From Bacteroidales bacterium (GTDB taxonomy: Bacteria; Bacteroidota; Bacteroidia; Bacteroidales; F082), in contig JACFNF010000013.1 of assembly GCA_019454985.1 (NCBI GenBank), positions 1 to 64,000 on the forward strand: 64,000 nt of DNA, written 5' to 3'. The position numbers were made by a program, and so were the translations under genes. Each line of letters starts with the position of its first letter. Positions within the stretch are counted from its first letter, which is position 1. The notes below the pieces were generated by a model. That model did not search any database. It was not told the DNA's origin and worked only from the letters and a program-made list of their open reading frames with translations. Below, one piece after another: positions 10,330 to 19,581 of this stretch.

Positions 10330-11106
10330 TCAAGGAACGGTTATGGCCTTTTTGAACCAGTAAGCTCCGTATTGCCCGTTTTGGCGATTGGCTTCCCAGA
10401 TCATGCGGTTTTCATCAAAAGTGATGTTCCAGCATTTGTAACTCTTTGTTGGGCTTCCCGAAGCAAATTCATTGTAGGAATTCAATGCAATAAAATTTCC
10501 ATAAAGAAACCACTGACCGGCGTTATCTTCTTTCTTGAACCAGTGCCCTTCCGTGTCGTGATAATAATAATCATAATGGCCATCGGCAAAAAATTCCCAA
10601 TAGTGCGAAGTGGTATCGCTGTTGCCCGGCTCAACAGAATTTCCGTACCAAAGTCCTAAAAGATTGTTTTTAAAATCTTTGTCAATTTTTTGGCAAGTGT
10701 AAACCTTGTTGTCACCAATTTCTACGCCATTAATTTTAAAACTGGGCACACTGTAAACGAGCCGCGTATCGCCACTGAATTCGAGCACAAAAAGCATTTC
10801 GTACTGATCGTTGTGGGCATTGGTTCCCGAAATATTTAAATGATTATTCGTGACCGTGTAATTGAATTTCGAGCCGTCTAACCATTTCAAATTGTTATCA
10901 TCAATCTGATATCCAGCAGAATACAATTCCTCGCCTTTTGCGGTGAATTTCATAACAAACACCTCGTTTGTTTCTACCGGTTTATCGTCAACCAAGGTAT
11001 TGATCCACGTTCCTTCGATACGTTCGTTATAAGGTTTGTCGGCTACCTTTTCGCAGGCAGTCAGAAGGAAAAGAAAAGAAAAAACTACGATTAATCTGAT
11101 ATTCAT
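10330..11106 (-). CDS. Predicted lipoprotein, lipocalin-like
   Basis: A 258-residue protein with a lipoprotein signal peptide: hydrophobic stretch 4-16 followed by lipobox LTAC with C18 as the lipidated residue. The mature part is rich in Trp, Tyr and beta-forming residues. It shows two similar segments, each starting with a gly-Trp phrase (IEGTWINTL near 30 and LLGLWYGNS near 150), which suggests two lipocalin-like halves as in many Bacteroidota surface lipoproteins. It is convergent with the CotH-type gene and shares its terminator. It stands alone, and no enzymatic residues can be named. Lipoprotein status is confident; the lipocalin fold is an inference. Confidence 0.7.
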   Translation of the reverse strand: MNIRLIVVFSFLFLLTACEKVADKPYNERIEGTWINTLVDDKPVETNEVFVMKFTAKGEELYSAGYQIDDNNLKWLDGSKFNYTVTNNHLNISGTNAHNDQYEMLFVLEFSGDTRLVYSVPSFKINGVEIGDNKVYTCQKIDKDFKNNLLGLWYGNSVEPGNSDTTSHYWEFFADGHYDYYYHDTEGHWFKKEDNAGQWFLYGNFIALNSYNEFASGSPTKSYKCWNITFDENRMIWEANRQNGQYGAYWFKKAITVP

Positions 11107-11390
11107 ATTGTTGTGTTTCTATAGGAGCACTGTCCATCCTTTTTAATAACTGATAAAACAATCGCTCATCATCAATTTGGCTGCAAAATAAGAAAAATTT
11201 AAGAAGCCCTCATCAATTTTTAATGGATTTCATTTCAATGCATAGCAGTCTTCAATTTCCAGAAATAAGGCCAATCAAACTATTTATTGATGAAAATAGG
11301 AATGTTGTCGGTTCTTGTTCAACACAAATGTCTAATTTTGGTAAACTTACATTGAAGCCAAAGGCACGACTGCCCTCATTATGTTATTGA
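11107..11390. other. Intergenic region between divergent lipoprotein and phzF-like genes
   Basis: AT-rich, with no gene. An isolated TAATTTTG at 11333-11340 matches the -7 consensus on the plus strand but lies 100 bases from the start. No clear promoter for the lipoprotein gene was found. Confidence 0.4.
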
Positions 11391-11420
11391 TTGATTTACA
11401 AACTTTTTTAGATAAATTTG
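11391..11420 (+). promoter_or_regulatory. Promoter of the phzF-like gene
   Basis: TTG (11391-11393), 19-base spacer, then TAAATTTG (11413-11420), a good -33/-7 pair of the Bacteroidota type. The -7 box overlaps a possible TTG start at 11418, so translation most likely begins at the ATG at 11442. Confidence 0.55.
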
Positions 11421-11441
11421 GAAATTGACAATCCGTTCTTT

Positions 11442-12227
11442 ATGAAACTACCACTATTTCAAATTGATGCGTTTACCGATCAGCTTTTTGCAGGCAATCC
11501 GGCTTGTGTTGTGCCACTGAAAGAATGGTTACCGGATGATTTATTGCTACAGATTGCGCAGGAAAACGCCGTAGCCGAGACCGCATATTTTGTTGATCAT
11601 GGTGAAGCAATTCATCTTCGTTGGTTCACACCCGACCTTGAGATGGATTTATGCGGTCATGCTACTTTAGCCACCGCACATTGTTTGATCACGCATTTAG
11701 GTTACACACAACATCCATTGAAATTTCACAGTCTAAGCGGTCCTTTAGAGGTAAGCGTTCATGATGAATTCTATACCCTCAATTTTCCTCTTTGGGAACC
11801 TTTGCCTGAAAAGCTTCCTGAAAACATCAGCAAAGCACTGAGTATCCAGCCAAAAGAGGTTTACAAAACCCGTGATTTCCTTTTGGTTTATGAAAGTCAG
11901 TCCGAAATTGAGGCTTTGCATGTTGACCGCCTTTGGTTTGATCGCGAGAATCTGGGCACCGGCGGAGTGATTGTTACGGCTCCCGGCCAACAAAGTGATT
12001 TTGTATCGCGCTTTTTTACACCAGGTGCCACTATTCTCGAAGACCCCGTTACCGGCTCAGCGCATTGTACCTTAACGCCTTATTGGGCCAAAAGATTAGG
12101 AAAAACAAGCCTGAAGGCAATGCAACTTTCGGCTCGGAAAGGCACATTACTCTGTAAAATTCATGGCGAACGGGTGCAAATCAGCGGGCAAGCCAAAACT
12201 TATCTCGAAGGCTGGATTAACTGCTAA
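11442..12227 (+). CDS. PhzF-family isomerase
   Basis: A cytoplasmic protein of 261 residues, the usual PhzF length. The pseudo-dimeric diaminopimelate epimerase-like fold is indicated by ENAVAETAYF, whose E46 matches the catalytic Glu45 of PhzF, by the glycine-rich DLCGHATLATAH, and in the second half by EDPVTGSAHC. The ATG at 11442 is preferred because the TTG at 11418 lies within the promoter. Most Bacteroidota copies are unlinked to phenazine genes, as here, so the substrate is unknown and phenazine synthesis should not be inferred. The gene is monocistronic and followed by the tRNA-Ser unit on the other strand. Confidence 0.85.
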   Translation: MKLPLFQIDAFTDQLFAGNPACVVPLKEWLPDDLLLQIAQENAVAETAYFVDHGEAIHLRWFTPDLEMDLCGHATLATAHCLITHLGYTQHPLKFHSLSGPLEVSVHDEFYTLNFPLWEPLPEKLPENISKALSIQPKEVYKTRDFLLVYESQSEIEALHVDRLWFDRENLGTGGVIVTAPGQQSDFVSRFFTPGATILEDPVTGSAHCTLTPYWAKRLGKTSLKAMQLSARKGTLLCKIHGERVQISGQAKTYLEGWINC

Positions 12228-12319
12228 TTTTGGAATCAGGATATGCTCAAAAGGGCAATAGGATACTCAACACAGATTTTGAGCCGAAAGAGCAGTATTT
12301 TTCAAAACTTATAAATAAA

Positions 12320-12355
12320 AAAAATCACCGAAAGACGCTGTTCTCAGTGATTTTT
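12320..12355 (-). terminator. Terminator of tRNA-Ser
   Basis: On the minus strand aaaaatcac (complement of 12347-12355) pairs with gtgattttt (complement of 12320-12328), with an 18-base loop, followed by T-rich DNA. It lies 17 bases past the tRNA 3' end. Confidence 0.7.
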
Positions 12356-12371
12356 GATCTGTATCATCCTT

Positions 12372-12459
12372 TGGCGGAGGAAGAGGGATTCGAACCCCCG
12401 GAGGCTTGCACCTCAACGGTTTTCAAGACCGCCGCAATCGACCACTCTGCCATTCCTCC
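12372..12459 (-). tRNA. tRNA-Ser(TGA)
   Basis: An 88-base class II tRNA including an encoded CCA (12372-12374). The acceptor stem GGAGGAA pairs with TTCCTCC. The anticodon loop is CTTGAAA with anticodon TGA in the stem GCGGT/ACCGT region, there is a long variable arm, and the T arm is GGGGGTTCGAATCCC. A promoter lies directly upstream and a terminator downstream. Confidence 0.95.
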
Positions 12460-12463
12460 GCTG

Positions 12464-12493
12464 CAAAAATACATTTTTTTGGCTTTGAACAAA
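12464..12493 (-). promoter_or_regulatory. Promoter of tRNA-Ser
   Basis: Read on the minus strand: TTTG (12493-12490), 18-base spacer, TATTTTTG (12471-12464), ending 5 bases before the tRNA. This is a full match to the TTTG/TAnnTTTG consensus. Confidence 0.65.
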
Positions 12494-12672
12494 CAAAAGG
12501 CCACAATTTCTAACCCCTAACTTTCACTTCCGGGTTAATTTTCTTTTACAATTTCTTTGAAACTGCGCCGTCAGCCAACATTTTGTCTTCTTTTGCATTG
12601 AAATCGGCGTCGAAATTATCATCCGCGCACCCTAATGTAAAATATTTAAAGTATTGATTGAACGTTCACCTA

Positions 12673-13662
12673 ATGAAACGAATAAGACCAGATGTATTCA
12701 GCATTTTAATTTTGGTTTCAGCGGCCATCTCCTATTTTTTCCCTCAGTTAGCCTTAACCGAAACCATTCCGCTCAGGCATTTGATCAGTATGGGCATCAC
12801 GTTGATTTTTTTCTTTTACGGCTTGAAGTTAAACCTATCCGAAATTCGCCGCGATTTATTGAATTATCGCCTACATCTCGTTATTCAGTTCACCACTTTC
12901 GTGTTGTTTCCTCTGTTGGTTTTGCTTGCACGACCTTTTGTTGCTTCGCCCGACAAAATAAACATCTGGCTGTCATTCATGTTTTTAGCCGCTTTACCTT
13001 CAACTGTTTCTTCATCTGTTGTTTTGGTTTCGATTGCCAGAGGTAACGTCCCGGCTGCCATCCTGAATGCCACGCTTTCGGGCCTAATTGGCATCGTGCT
13101 CACCCCGCTTTGGATGGGTTTGTTTGTTTCGAAAAGCGCAGCTGATTATGAGTGGGGAACGATCTACCTCAAATTATTGACCGAAATTGTGCTTCCTGTA
13201 GTGGCAGGCACGCTGCTTCAACATTATTTCATGGGGTTCCATGCTTTTGTTCGGCAATACAACAAAATTTTCAGTCGTTTCGACCAGTTTATCATTCTTT
13301 TAATCGTTTACGAAGGCTTTTCCATTTCATTCAGTCAAAATGTTTTCGGCTCGGTTGATCTTTGGGATTTGATTGTCATCACCATTGCCGTGGTCGTGCT
13401 TTTTTACGCGGTTTATGGTCTTACGGGAATCATGTCATCACGGATGGGCTTCGGTTATGAAGACACGATAGCGGCCCGTTTTGCAGGAACAAAAAAGTCA
13501 ATGCTTCATGGCAGCGTATTCTATCAGGTCATTTTTGGAACTAGCACAGTTCCTATGGGACTTATTCTGTTGCCACTCATGCTCTTTCATGCATTTCAGC
13601 TTTTTGTGGTGGGTGTGATTGCAGGGCGCAAAGGCAGGGAACGAGCCGTTTCAAAACACTGA
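12673..13662 (+). CDS. Bile acid:sodium symporter (SBF-like) family transporter
   Basis: An integral inner-membrane protein of 329 residues with nine to ten hydrophobic segments spread over its length. The PSTVSSSVVLVSIARGN segment with the following NATLSGLIG resembles the crossover region of SBF-like carriers (the YfeH/PF13593 type), which move organic anions with sodium. The open frame extends to a TTG at 12658, but the ATG at 12673 (MKRIRPDVFS) is the natural start. The transported compound is unknown. The gene is single and followed by a strong terminator. Confidence 0.8.
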   Translation: MKRIRPDVFSILILVSAAISYFFPQLALTETIPLRHLISMGITLIFFFYGLKLNLSEIRRDLLNYRLHLVIQFTTFVLFPLLVLLARPFVASPDKINIWLSFMFLAALPSTVSSSVVLVSIARGNVPAAILNATLSGLIGIVLTPLWMGLFVSKSAADYEWGTIYLKLLTEIVLPVVAGTLLQHYFMGFHAFVRQYNKIFSRFDQFIILLIVYEGFSISFSQNVFGSVDLWDLIVITIAVVVLFYAVYGLTGIMSSRMGFGYEDTIAARFAGTKKSMLHGSVFYQVIFGTSTVPMGLILLPLMLFHAFQLFVVGVIAGRKGRERAVSKH

Positions 13663-13697
13663 AAAACCTGCCGAAGAGCAAGCTCCGGCAGGTTTTT
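13662..13697 (+). terminator. Terminator of the SBF-like transporter gene
   Basis: Perfect 12-base inverted repeat, aaaaacctgccg (13662-13673) with cggcaggttttt (13686-13697), starting at the stop codon. Confidence 0.85.
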
Positions 13698-13735
13698 GGA
13701 ATAGAAATTAAGGCGAATTCCTGTGATTTTGACCT

Positions 13736-14038
13736 TTAATATGCTTGTTCGATGTTCCAGACGAAGGCTCTCACCCCGACTTCGGTATTGATTTCATCGA
13801 GTATTTTGATTTTTCTCATCAACAATTCTACTTTTTCATCGGGAATGATCGTGAGCAATGCCGAGTTCATTTCGGGCCAGGTGTGTGTTCCCATACGGGG
13901 TTCGCCGCCCACCGAGCCTCTTCCTTTTACCTCGGCCCACCAAGTGAATCCTCTGATTTGTAACTGGTCAAGGATATACTCAACCCTTTCGGTATGTGCC
14001 TGGTTAAAAACGATATATACTGCTTTCATTGAAGTCAT
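13736..14038 (-). CDS. PII-like protein of an RND efflux operon
   Basis: A small protein of 100 residues (97 if the second ATG, MKAVYIVF, is used). The arrangement of short beta strands and helices (AVYIVFNQAH, the helix VEYILDQLQIRG, FTWWAEVKGRG, then NSALLTIIPDEKVELLMRKI and a closing VRAFVWNIEQ) fits the ferredoxin-like PII fold. It lacks the classical T-loop uridylylation tyrosine motif. A divergent PII branch (called PII-NG in the literature) is known next to cation/heavy-metal RND pumps. The gene lies 14 bases after the RND permease in the same operon, which fits that pattern. A regulatory role on the pump is an inference. Confidence 0.6.
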   Translation of the reverse strand: MTSMKAVYIVFNQAHTERVEYILDQLQIRGFTWWAEVKGRGSVGGEPRMGTHTWPEMNSALLTIIPDEKVELLMRKIKILDEINTEVGVRAFVWNIEQAY

Positions 14039-14052
14039 TATTTAATTTATTC

Positions 14053-17000
14053 TTAATCAAGTATCTGGAATTTCTTTCTCAGTTTTTTCACTTTATCGCG
14101 TTCGCCGCTACGGGCCAGGACGGCGTACATCACCGGAATAATGACCATGGTAACAACCGTAGAGAAGATAAGACCTCCTATGACGGTGATGCCCATTGGG
14201 CGCCATATTTCTGAGCCTTCGCCACTGCTGATGGCCAATGGGAACATCCCAAGGATAGTCGTGAGGGCAGTCATCAGCACCGGACGAAGCCTTGAGCGAC
14301 CGGAGGCCACAATGGCATCGTAGAGACGCATATCGCGGTCGCGCATCAGATTGGTAAAGTCAACGAGAACAATCCCGTTTTTCACGACAATACCGATGAG
14401 CAAGACAGCACCGAGTGCACCAACAACATTGAGTGTTGTTCCCGTCAATAGAAGGATGAGGATAACACCCGTGAACGCAAATGGAATCGAAAACATGATG
14501 ATGAGCGGCATGATAAATGACTCAAACTGTGAGGCCATCACAATAAAGACAAGTACAAGGCTCAGCAGCATGAGCGTCGCCAGATCGCGGAACGATTCCT
14601 GTTGGTCTTCATAAGCACCGCCAACTTGGAGGAGGATATCCTGTGGAATTTTTGTTTCGCTCACCACATTTTCAACTTTTTTTGCAAGGGTGCTGAGCGA
14701 AACGCCATTGGGTTTCATTGAGATTGTTACGATACGTTCTTTCCGTTTATGTTGTATGGAAGGTGGCCCCCAATATTCGACTACTTTGCCAATCTCTTTG
14801 AGTTTGATGGTCTTACCCATCTGATTCATTATGCTTAACTCTTCGAGTTTGGTGATGCTGTTTCGGTATTCTTCAGCAAGTCTCACTTTAATGTCGTATT
14901 CCTCACCTTCTTCTTTGAATCGTGAGGCTACAAGACCGTTCACCCTGTTGCGAATCATTGTTGAAACCACCGCACTATTGAGGCCGTGGAGTGCAAGTTT
15001 TTCGCGGTCGAGTTTTATTTCAAGCTCGGGTTTGTCGTTTTTGCGGCTGACAGTGATGTCGGTAGCCTCGGGCACTAAGTTGAGTTTCTGCCGGATTTGT
15101 TCGGCAACGGTATTGGTCGAGTTGAAATCGAAGCCATAGATTTCGACGTCCACGTTATTTTGACTTCTCATCCCCATACCTCCGCTCGTTGTGGAAACCG
15201 TTGAGGTGATGACTTCGGGGAAGGTGGCAATCTGCGCACGCATATCATCGGCAACTTCCCAGACTGTTCGTTCGCGCTCATCCACGTGTTTAAGGCGCAT
15301 CATAAAATTGATAATGTTACTACCGGCAGTTGAGAATATCGAGAACATACTTCCTTCATCGTCGGATCCGGCGGAAGTTGCCATTACTTCAACTTCGGGG
15401 TAACGTTCCTTGATGATGGCTTCCATATGGCGGGCAGTTTGTACGGTTTCCTCCACCCTTGTTCCGGTTTGCAGCTCCATCGAAATACTGATACGCGATT
15501 CATCAGTTTCGGGCATAAAGTCAGTTCCAATAAACCTCATTAACAGCAGGGAGCCGAAAAACATTCCTCCGGCAATCAGCATGACAACGGTTTTGTGTTT
15601 GAGCGACCATTTAAGGGTGGCCACATAGAAGTCGTCGAGTTTATCCAACATAGGTTCAATTGTCCGTTGGAAACTCAGCCGGCCCGGGTTTTCAAGTCGA
15701 GGTCTAAGCTTCAGCATATAGGCCGACATCATGGGTGTCAAAGTGATGGCTGCCACTGTTGAAGTGGTGATGGTAATGGTAACAATCCAGCCCAACTGGT
15801 TGAACATCACACCGGTGAGTCCGCCAACGAGGGTCAGCGGGAAAAAGACGGCAACGATAACCAAAGTGGTGATGATCACCGAAAGCCAGACTTCGTTGGT
15901 GGCATAAATAGCCGCTTCGCGGGGGCTGCTCCCACGCTCAATGTGTCGGGTAATGTTTTCGAGTACCACAATGGCATCGTCAACCACCATCCCAATGGCG
16001 ATGGACAAAGATGTGAGCGAGATGACGTTTATAGAGTTACCGGTGATAAACAGATAGATGAAGGCCACAATGAGTGAAATGGGAATGGTAAGACCGATGA
16101 TGAAAGTGGCCCTCCAACGCCCCAGAAACAGCAAGATGACCAATATAACAAAGATGAAGGCATACATCAAGGTTTCGGAGAGGTTATTGATCGATCCTTT
16201 GATGAAAGACGATGAGTCGAGGATCAGGTCGATTTTGATGTCGGGTGGCAGATTTTTTGTCAGCTTGGCTAATTCTTCCCTTACCAGGCGGGCTACTTTG
16301 ACGGTGTTTGCTCCGGATTGTTTCATCACAAACAACCTGAGCCCGGTCTTACCATTGATTTTTTCATCGAGTGTAAGGTCTTTGAGCGAGTCGCGGACTA
16401 CAGCCACATCGCGCAGATAAACCGGCACGCCGTTATAGTTGCCGACAACAAGATCGGAAAGTTGGGAGCTCTCGGCCAATTCGCCCTGTACCCGAAGCTG
16501 ATAGTCGAAAGTTCCCATTTTGACGCTTCCCGAAGGAATATTCAGGTTTTCAGCGCCAATCACATTTCCAATTTGTTCGATAGTGAGGTGATACGCGTCT
16601 AAGCGACGTGGGTCGGCATCCACATAAACCACGCGTTTTGGAGTCCCGATCATCGAAACGGAGCCAACGCCTTCGATACGGTTCAAGGGGTTGATGATTT
16701 TTTCTTCGAGGATTTTGTCTAACCCGGGATAGCTTTCATCCGCCGTAACGGCATAAAAGATGATGGGCATCATGCTGGTATTAAACTTAAAAATCATCGG
16801 GCGGTTGATGCCGTCGGGCATATAGTCGTAGATACGATCAATCACATCGCGCACCTCATTGGTTGACTCGTCAAGGTTGGCGCCCCAGTTAAACTCAATG
16901 GTAATCACCGAAAGGTTGTCCGACGAAGTGGATGTAACCTCCTTTACATTGTCCACCGTGTTCAGTGCATCTTCAAGAAGTTTGGTGATATTGGTTTCTA

Positions 17001-17175
17001 TTTCGGCTGCGCTGGCGCCCGAATAGGTCGTCATCACCGAAAGAAAAGGCAGATCAATCTCGGGATAAAGGTCAACCGGAATATTGATCAGTGCGTAAAT
17101 CCCCATCACAATCACGGCCGTAAAGACCATGAAAGTGCTGATAGGTTTGTTAACCGCGGTTTTATAGATACTCAT
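14053..17175 (-). CDS. RND efflux pump inner-membrane permease (AcrB/HAE1-like)
   Basis: 1040 residues, the full length of a proton-driven RND permease. The duplicated plan is visible: TM1 at about 12-30, a large periplasmic loop, a TM2-6 cluster around 335-490, a second TM at about 525-545, a second loop, and TM8-12 from about 850. The proton-relay pair in TM4 is present as VVDDAIVVLEN (D399 and D400, matching D407/D408 of AcrB). The profile suggests the HAE1 drug-efflux group more than heavy-metal CusA. It works with the adaptor and TolC-like genes directly upstream. The gap to the adaptor is 8 bases. Confidence 0.92.
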   Translation of the reverse strand: MSIYKTAVNKPISTFMVFTAVIVMGIYALINIPVDLYPEIDLPFLSVMTTYSGASAAEIETNITKLLEDALNTVDNVKEVTSTSSDNLSVITIEFNWGANLDESTNEVRDVIDRIYDYMPDGINRPMIFKFNTSMMPIIFYAVTADESYPGLDKILEEKIINPLNRIEGVGSVSMIGTPKRVVYVDADPRRLDAYHLTIEQIGNVIGAENLNIPSGSVKMGTFDYQLRVQGELAESSQLSDLVVGNYNGVPVYLRDVAVVRDSLKDLTLDEKINGKTGLRLFVMKQSGANTVKVARLVREELAKLTKNLPPDIKIDLILDSSSFIKGSINNLSETLMYAFIFVILVILLFLGRWRATFIIGLTIPISLIVAFIYLFITGNSINVISLTSLSIAIGMVVDDAIVVLENITRHIERGSSPREAAIYATNEVWLSVIITTLVIVAVFFPLTLVGGLTGVMFNQLGWIVTITITTSTVAAITLTPMMSAYMLKLRPRLENPGRLSFQRTIEPMLDKLDDFYVATLKWSLKHKTVVMLIAGGMFFGSLLLMRFIGTDFMPETDESRISISMELQTGTRVEETVQTARHMEAIIKERYPEVEVMATSAGSDDEGSMFSIFSTAGSNIINFMMRLKHVDERERTVWEVADDMRAQIATFPEVITSTVSTTSGGMGMRSQNNVDVEIYGFDFNSTNTVAEQIRQKLNLVPEATDITVSRKNDKPELEIKLDREKLALHGLNSAVVSTMIRNRVNGLVASRFKEEGEEYDIKVRLAEEYRNSITKLEELSIMNQMGKTIKLKEIGKVVEYWGPPSIQHKRKERIVTISMKPNGVSLSTLAKKVENVVSETKIPQDILLQVGGAYEDQQESFRDLATLMLLSLVLVFIVMASQFESFIMPLIIMFSIPFAFTGVILILLLTGTTLNVVGALGAVLLIGIVVKNGIVLVDFTNLMRDRDMRLYDAIVASGRSRLRPVLMTALTTILGMFPLAISSGEGSEIWRPMGITVIGGLIFSTVVTMVIIPVMYAVLARSGERDKVKKLRKKFQILD

Positions 17176-17183
17176 GGCTTGTA

Positions 17184-18245
17184 CTATTGTTCGTTATGGT
17201 TTTTCACCACTTCCACTTTCATGCCGTCGAGCAGGCGACCTTGCCCTTTCACAATCAGATGGTCGCCGGCCTTGAGCACTGACGAATTCACTTCCACCAA
17301 ATCATTGATTCTCTTTCCGATGGTCACCGGAATGCGTTTGGCAACGCCATTTTCTTCAATAAACAGATACCGATCGTTGGAACCTTGCAGCTTCAAAATG
17401 GCATTGGCCGGCAGCAGAAGCGCCTGTTCTTTGTCGAGGTCGAGCGACACCCGGCTGAACATTCCCGGTCGGAGCAGGCGTTCGCGGTTATCAACCGAAA
17501 TCTCGATATTGAAGGTGCGGCTCAGAGGGTCAATCACCGGATAAACGTTAAATACTTTACCGATAAAAGTTTTGTCTGGATAGATATCGCAACGCACCGT
17601 GGCTTCCATGCCTTTGCTGATGAGCGGGAAATAACGCTCAGAAATGGGAACCAGAAGTTTCAAACGGTCAATCTGCACTAACGAAAGGATGGCAGCTTTG
17701 CCGATAGGTGCAGCAGGTGCGCCTGAATACATCTCGCCAGGCTGAAAATATTTGCCTGAAACTACTCCGCTGAAAGGTGCAGTTAGGCGAACGTTTTCAG
17801 CCAGAAAAGCCACATTGCTGCGCAACACTTCAAGTTGCGATTTCATCTGGTCATATTGTTGCTGGGCAATGGTGCCGGCTTTGTGAAGAGTGTCCATACG
17901 CGCAAAGTCGGTTTCAAGGGTCTTAAGCTGTACCAAAGCCTGATGATATTGGGTTTGGTCCATTTGCACAAGCAATTGTCCTTTCTGAACCTGTTGACCC
18001 ACGTCCACCAATATTTGATCAATCCGGCCGGGGGCTGCGGGTGCATAATGCACTTCTTCCCAGGCCAACATTGTGGCCGTGTATTCAATGTCGCGGGCAA
18101 CGCTCTGCACATCGAGGGTGAGAGTTTCGACGGGTTCAGGTCTTTCGCCGGCTGCTTTGTCGGCCTCATTACTTTTAGCCTTTCCACCGCACGATGCCAA
18201 TACGAATGGCAATAAAGCTACGCTGAAATAAAGGAGTTTTTTCAT
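17184..18245 (-). CDS. RND efflux periplasmic adaptor lipoprotein (MFP)
   Basis: A 353-residue membrane fusion protein. The open frame reaches 18281, but the ATG at 18245 gives a clean lipoprotein signal (MKKLLYFSV to LASC, with C19 lipidated) and avoids overlap with the upstream tolC-like gene. A barrel-sandwich half motif follows (APAAPGRIDQILVDVGQQVQ, then the partner VRLTAPFSGVVSGKYF), split by a helical hairpin (LKTLETDFARMDTLHKAG and onwards). Beta-barrel and membrane-proximal domains make up the C-terminal half. It bridges the permease to the TolC-like channel. It sits third in the tetR-tolC-adaptor-permease-PII operon. Confidence 0.9.
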   Translation of the reverse strand: MKKLLYFSVALLPFVLASCGGKAKSNEADKAAGERPEPVETLTLDVQSVARDIEYTATMLAWEEVHYAPAAPGRIDQILVDVGQQVQKGQLLVQMDQTQYHQALVQLKTLETDFARMDTLHKAGTIAQQQYDQMKSQLEVLRSNVAFLAENVRLTAPFSGVVSGKYFQPGEMYSGAPAAPIGKAAILSLVQIDRLKLLVPISERYFPLISKGMEATVRCDIYPDKTFIGKVFNVYPVIDPLSRTFNIEISVDNRERLLRPGMFSRVSLDLDKEQALLLPANAILKLQGSNDRYLFIEENGVAKRIPVTIGKRINDLVEVNSSVLKAGDHLIVKGQGRLLDGMKVEVVKNHNEQ

Positions 18246-18264
18246 AAATATAGATTTCATTGAA

Positions 18265-19566
18265 TTATTGTATCGTTCCATAAAGTTTTTCGAGTTGAAG
18301 GCGGGCGCTGAGCACCTGCATGGTAGAGTTGATATAGTCCGACTCCGCTTTCAGGTAATTGTTGTCGGCATTAATCAGGTCGAGTCCGGAAAGCAAGCCT
18401 TGTTCGTACTTTAGTTTAAGATTGGCATAAACACGTCGGGATACCTCGATACTTTCCTTTTGGTTTTCATGATTTTCGAGGGCGTTTGAGAGGTTGAAAC
18501 GAAGCTGCTTCTCATGGGTTCGAAGCTGATCGGCCACTTGCTGTTTATTGTTTTTCACCGTCAACAGGTCAATTCTGGCTTGTTTGGTCTGTGCCGCCCG
18601 TAGTCCGCTCGAAAAAAGTGGGATATTCAGTTGCAAACCAACCATATTGGCCGGCGACATATCAAAGTCAGGTTTAATCAATTTATAGGTATAGCGATAA
18701 AATCCTGCCAAAGTGGGCAGATAGCTGGCTCTTTTCAGATCAATCATTTTACTGGTAAGCGCCTCCTGCTGCTCAATCATCCGAAAATCAATATTTCCAG
18801 AAAGGTCGAAATTTTTCATCATCAGGTTTTCGATCGCGGCATCGTTCAAAAGCTGCTCAAGCGAATCGGTGAGCACAAGTTGGGTGTTGATATCAGCGCC
18901 CAATTGCAAGCGCAGCAGATTTTTAGCCAACTCAGCCTGCCGCTCGGCCGACGACTGCATATTTTGTAACGAGTTGACCTGAACAAAAAGCTGATCGAGA
19001 TTGGTTTGTTCAATCACACCCACCCGGGCTGCCGGCACTGTTTTTTCGTAAAGCGATCTCAGGTTGTCCACATTCTGATTCAATATCTCAAGCAGTTTTT
19101 CGCTAAGAAGCACCATATGATAAGCATCGGTTACATTGCTGATGACTTCATTTTCAGTTTTCTCCTTATTCAACAGGCTCATTTCCTGCGAAAGTTTAGC
19201 CAGTTGAATACCAACAATATAGTTCCCGTTGAAGATCAGTTGATTAAGATTCAAATAGAAGTTGCTTTGCGGTTTGATATCAATCTCGGTTGGCGGTGCG
19301 CCTTCCATGAAACGGATCGAGATTTTGGCGCCCAAAGCATTGGTATAGTCGGCAGAAGCGTTAAGTTGAGGCAAACCATTGGCAATGGCTTCTTTGAGGG
19401 CCAAGCGCGACTTATCAACAGCATAATCCGAATTGATCATGCTGCGGTTATGTTCGATGGCATAATCCCGCGCCTGTTTAAGGCTGATACTCATTTCAGT
19501 TTGAGCCAAAAGGCTGCTTGTCATCAGAAATGATAAAAAAATGAAAAGGATTTTTCGTGCATTCAT
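18265..19566 (-). CDS. TolC-family outer membrane efflux protein
   Basis: 433 residues with a signal peptide (1-21, ending SLLAQ). Two long helical repeats characteristic of TolC follow (first SLKQARDYAIEHNRSMINSD, second around LKRASYLPTLAGFYRY), with beta strands such as FYLNLNQLIFNGNYI for the barrel. The length and the repeat ending in LEKLYG are standard. It forms the trimeric exit duct of the efflux pump. It starts 15 bases after the tetR-like gene and ends 19 bases before the preferred adaptor start, so the operon is compact. Confidence 0.9.
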   Translation of the reverse strand: MNARKILFIFLSFLMTSSLLAQTEMSISLKQARDYAIEHNRSMINSDYAVDKSRLALKEAIANGLPQLNASADYTNALGAKISIRFMEGAPPTEIDIKPQSNFYLNLNQLIFNGNYIVGIQLAKLSQEMSLLNKEKTENEVISNVTDAYHMVLLSEKLLEILNQNVDNLRSLYEKTVPAARVGVIEQTNLDQLFVQVNSLQNMQSSAERQAELAKNLLRLQLGADINTQLVLTDSLEQLLNDAAIENLMMKNFDLSGNIDFRMIEQQEALTSKMIDLKRASYLPTLAGFYRYTYKLIKPDFDMSPANMVGLQLNIPLFSSGLRAAQTKQARIDLLTVKNNKQQVADQLRTHEKQLRFNLSNALENHENQKESIEVSRRVYANLKLKYEQGLLSGLDLINADNNYLKAESDYINSTMQVLSARLQLEKLYGTIQ

Positions 19567-19581
19567 AGAGTAATACGTTGC

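Noticed and set aside
11442..12227. Phenazine biosynthesis
   Set aside because: Only a PhzF-family protein is present; no other phz gene lies nearby.
12230..12520. 96-codon plus-strand frame
   Set aside because: Runs across tRNA-Ser and its terminator on the other strand.
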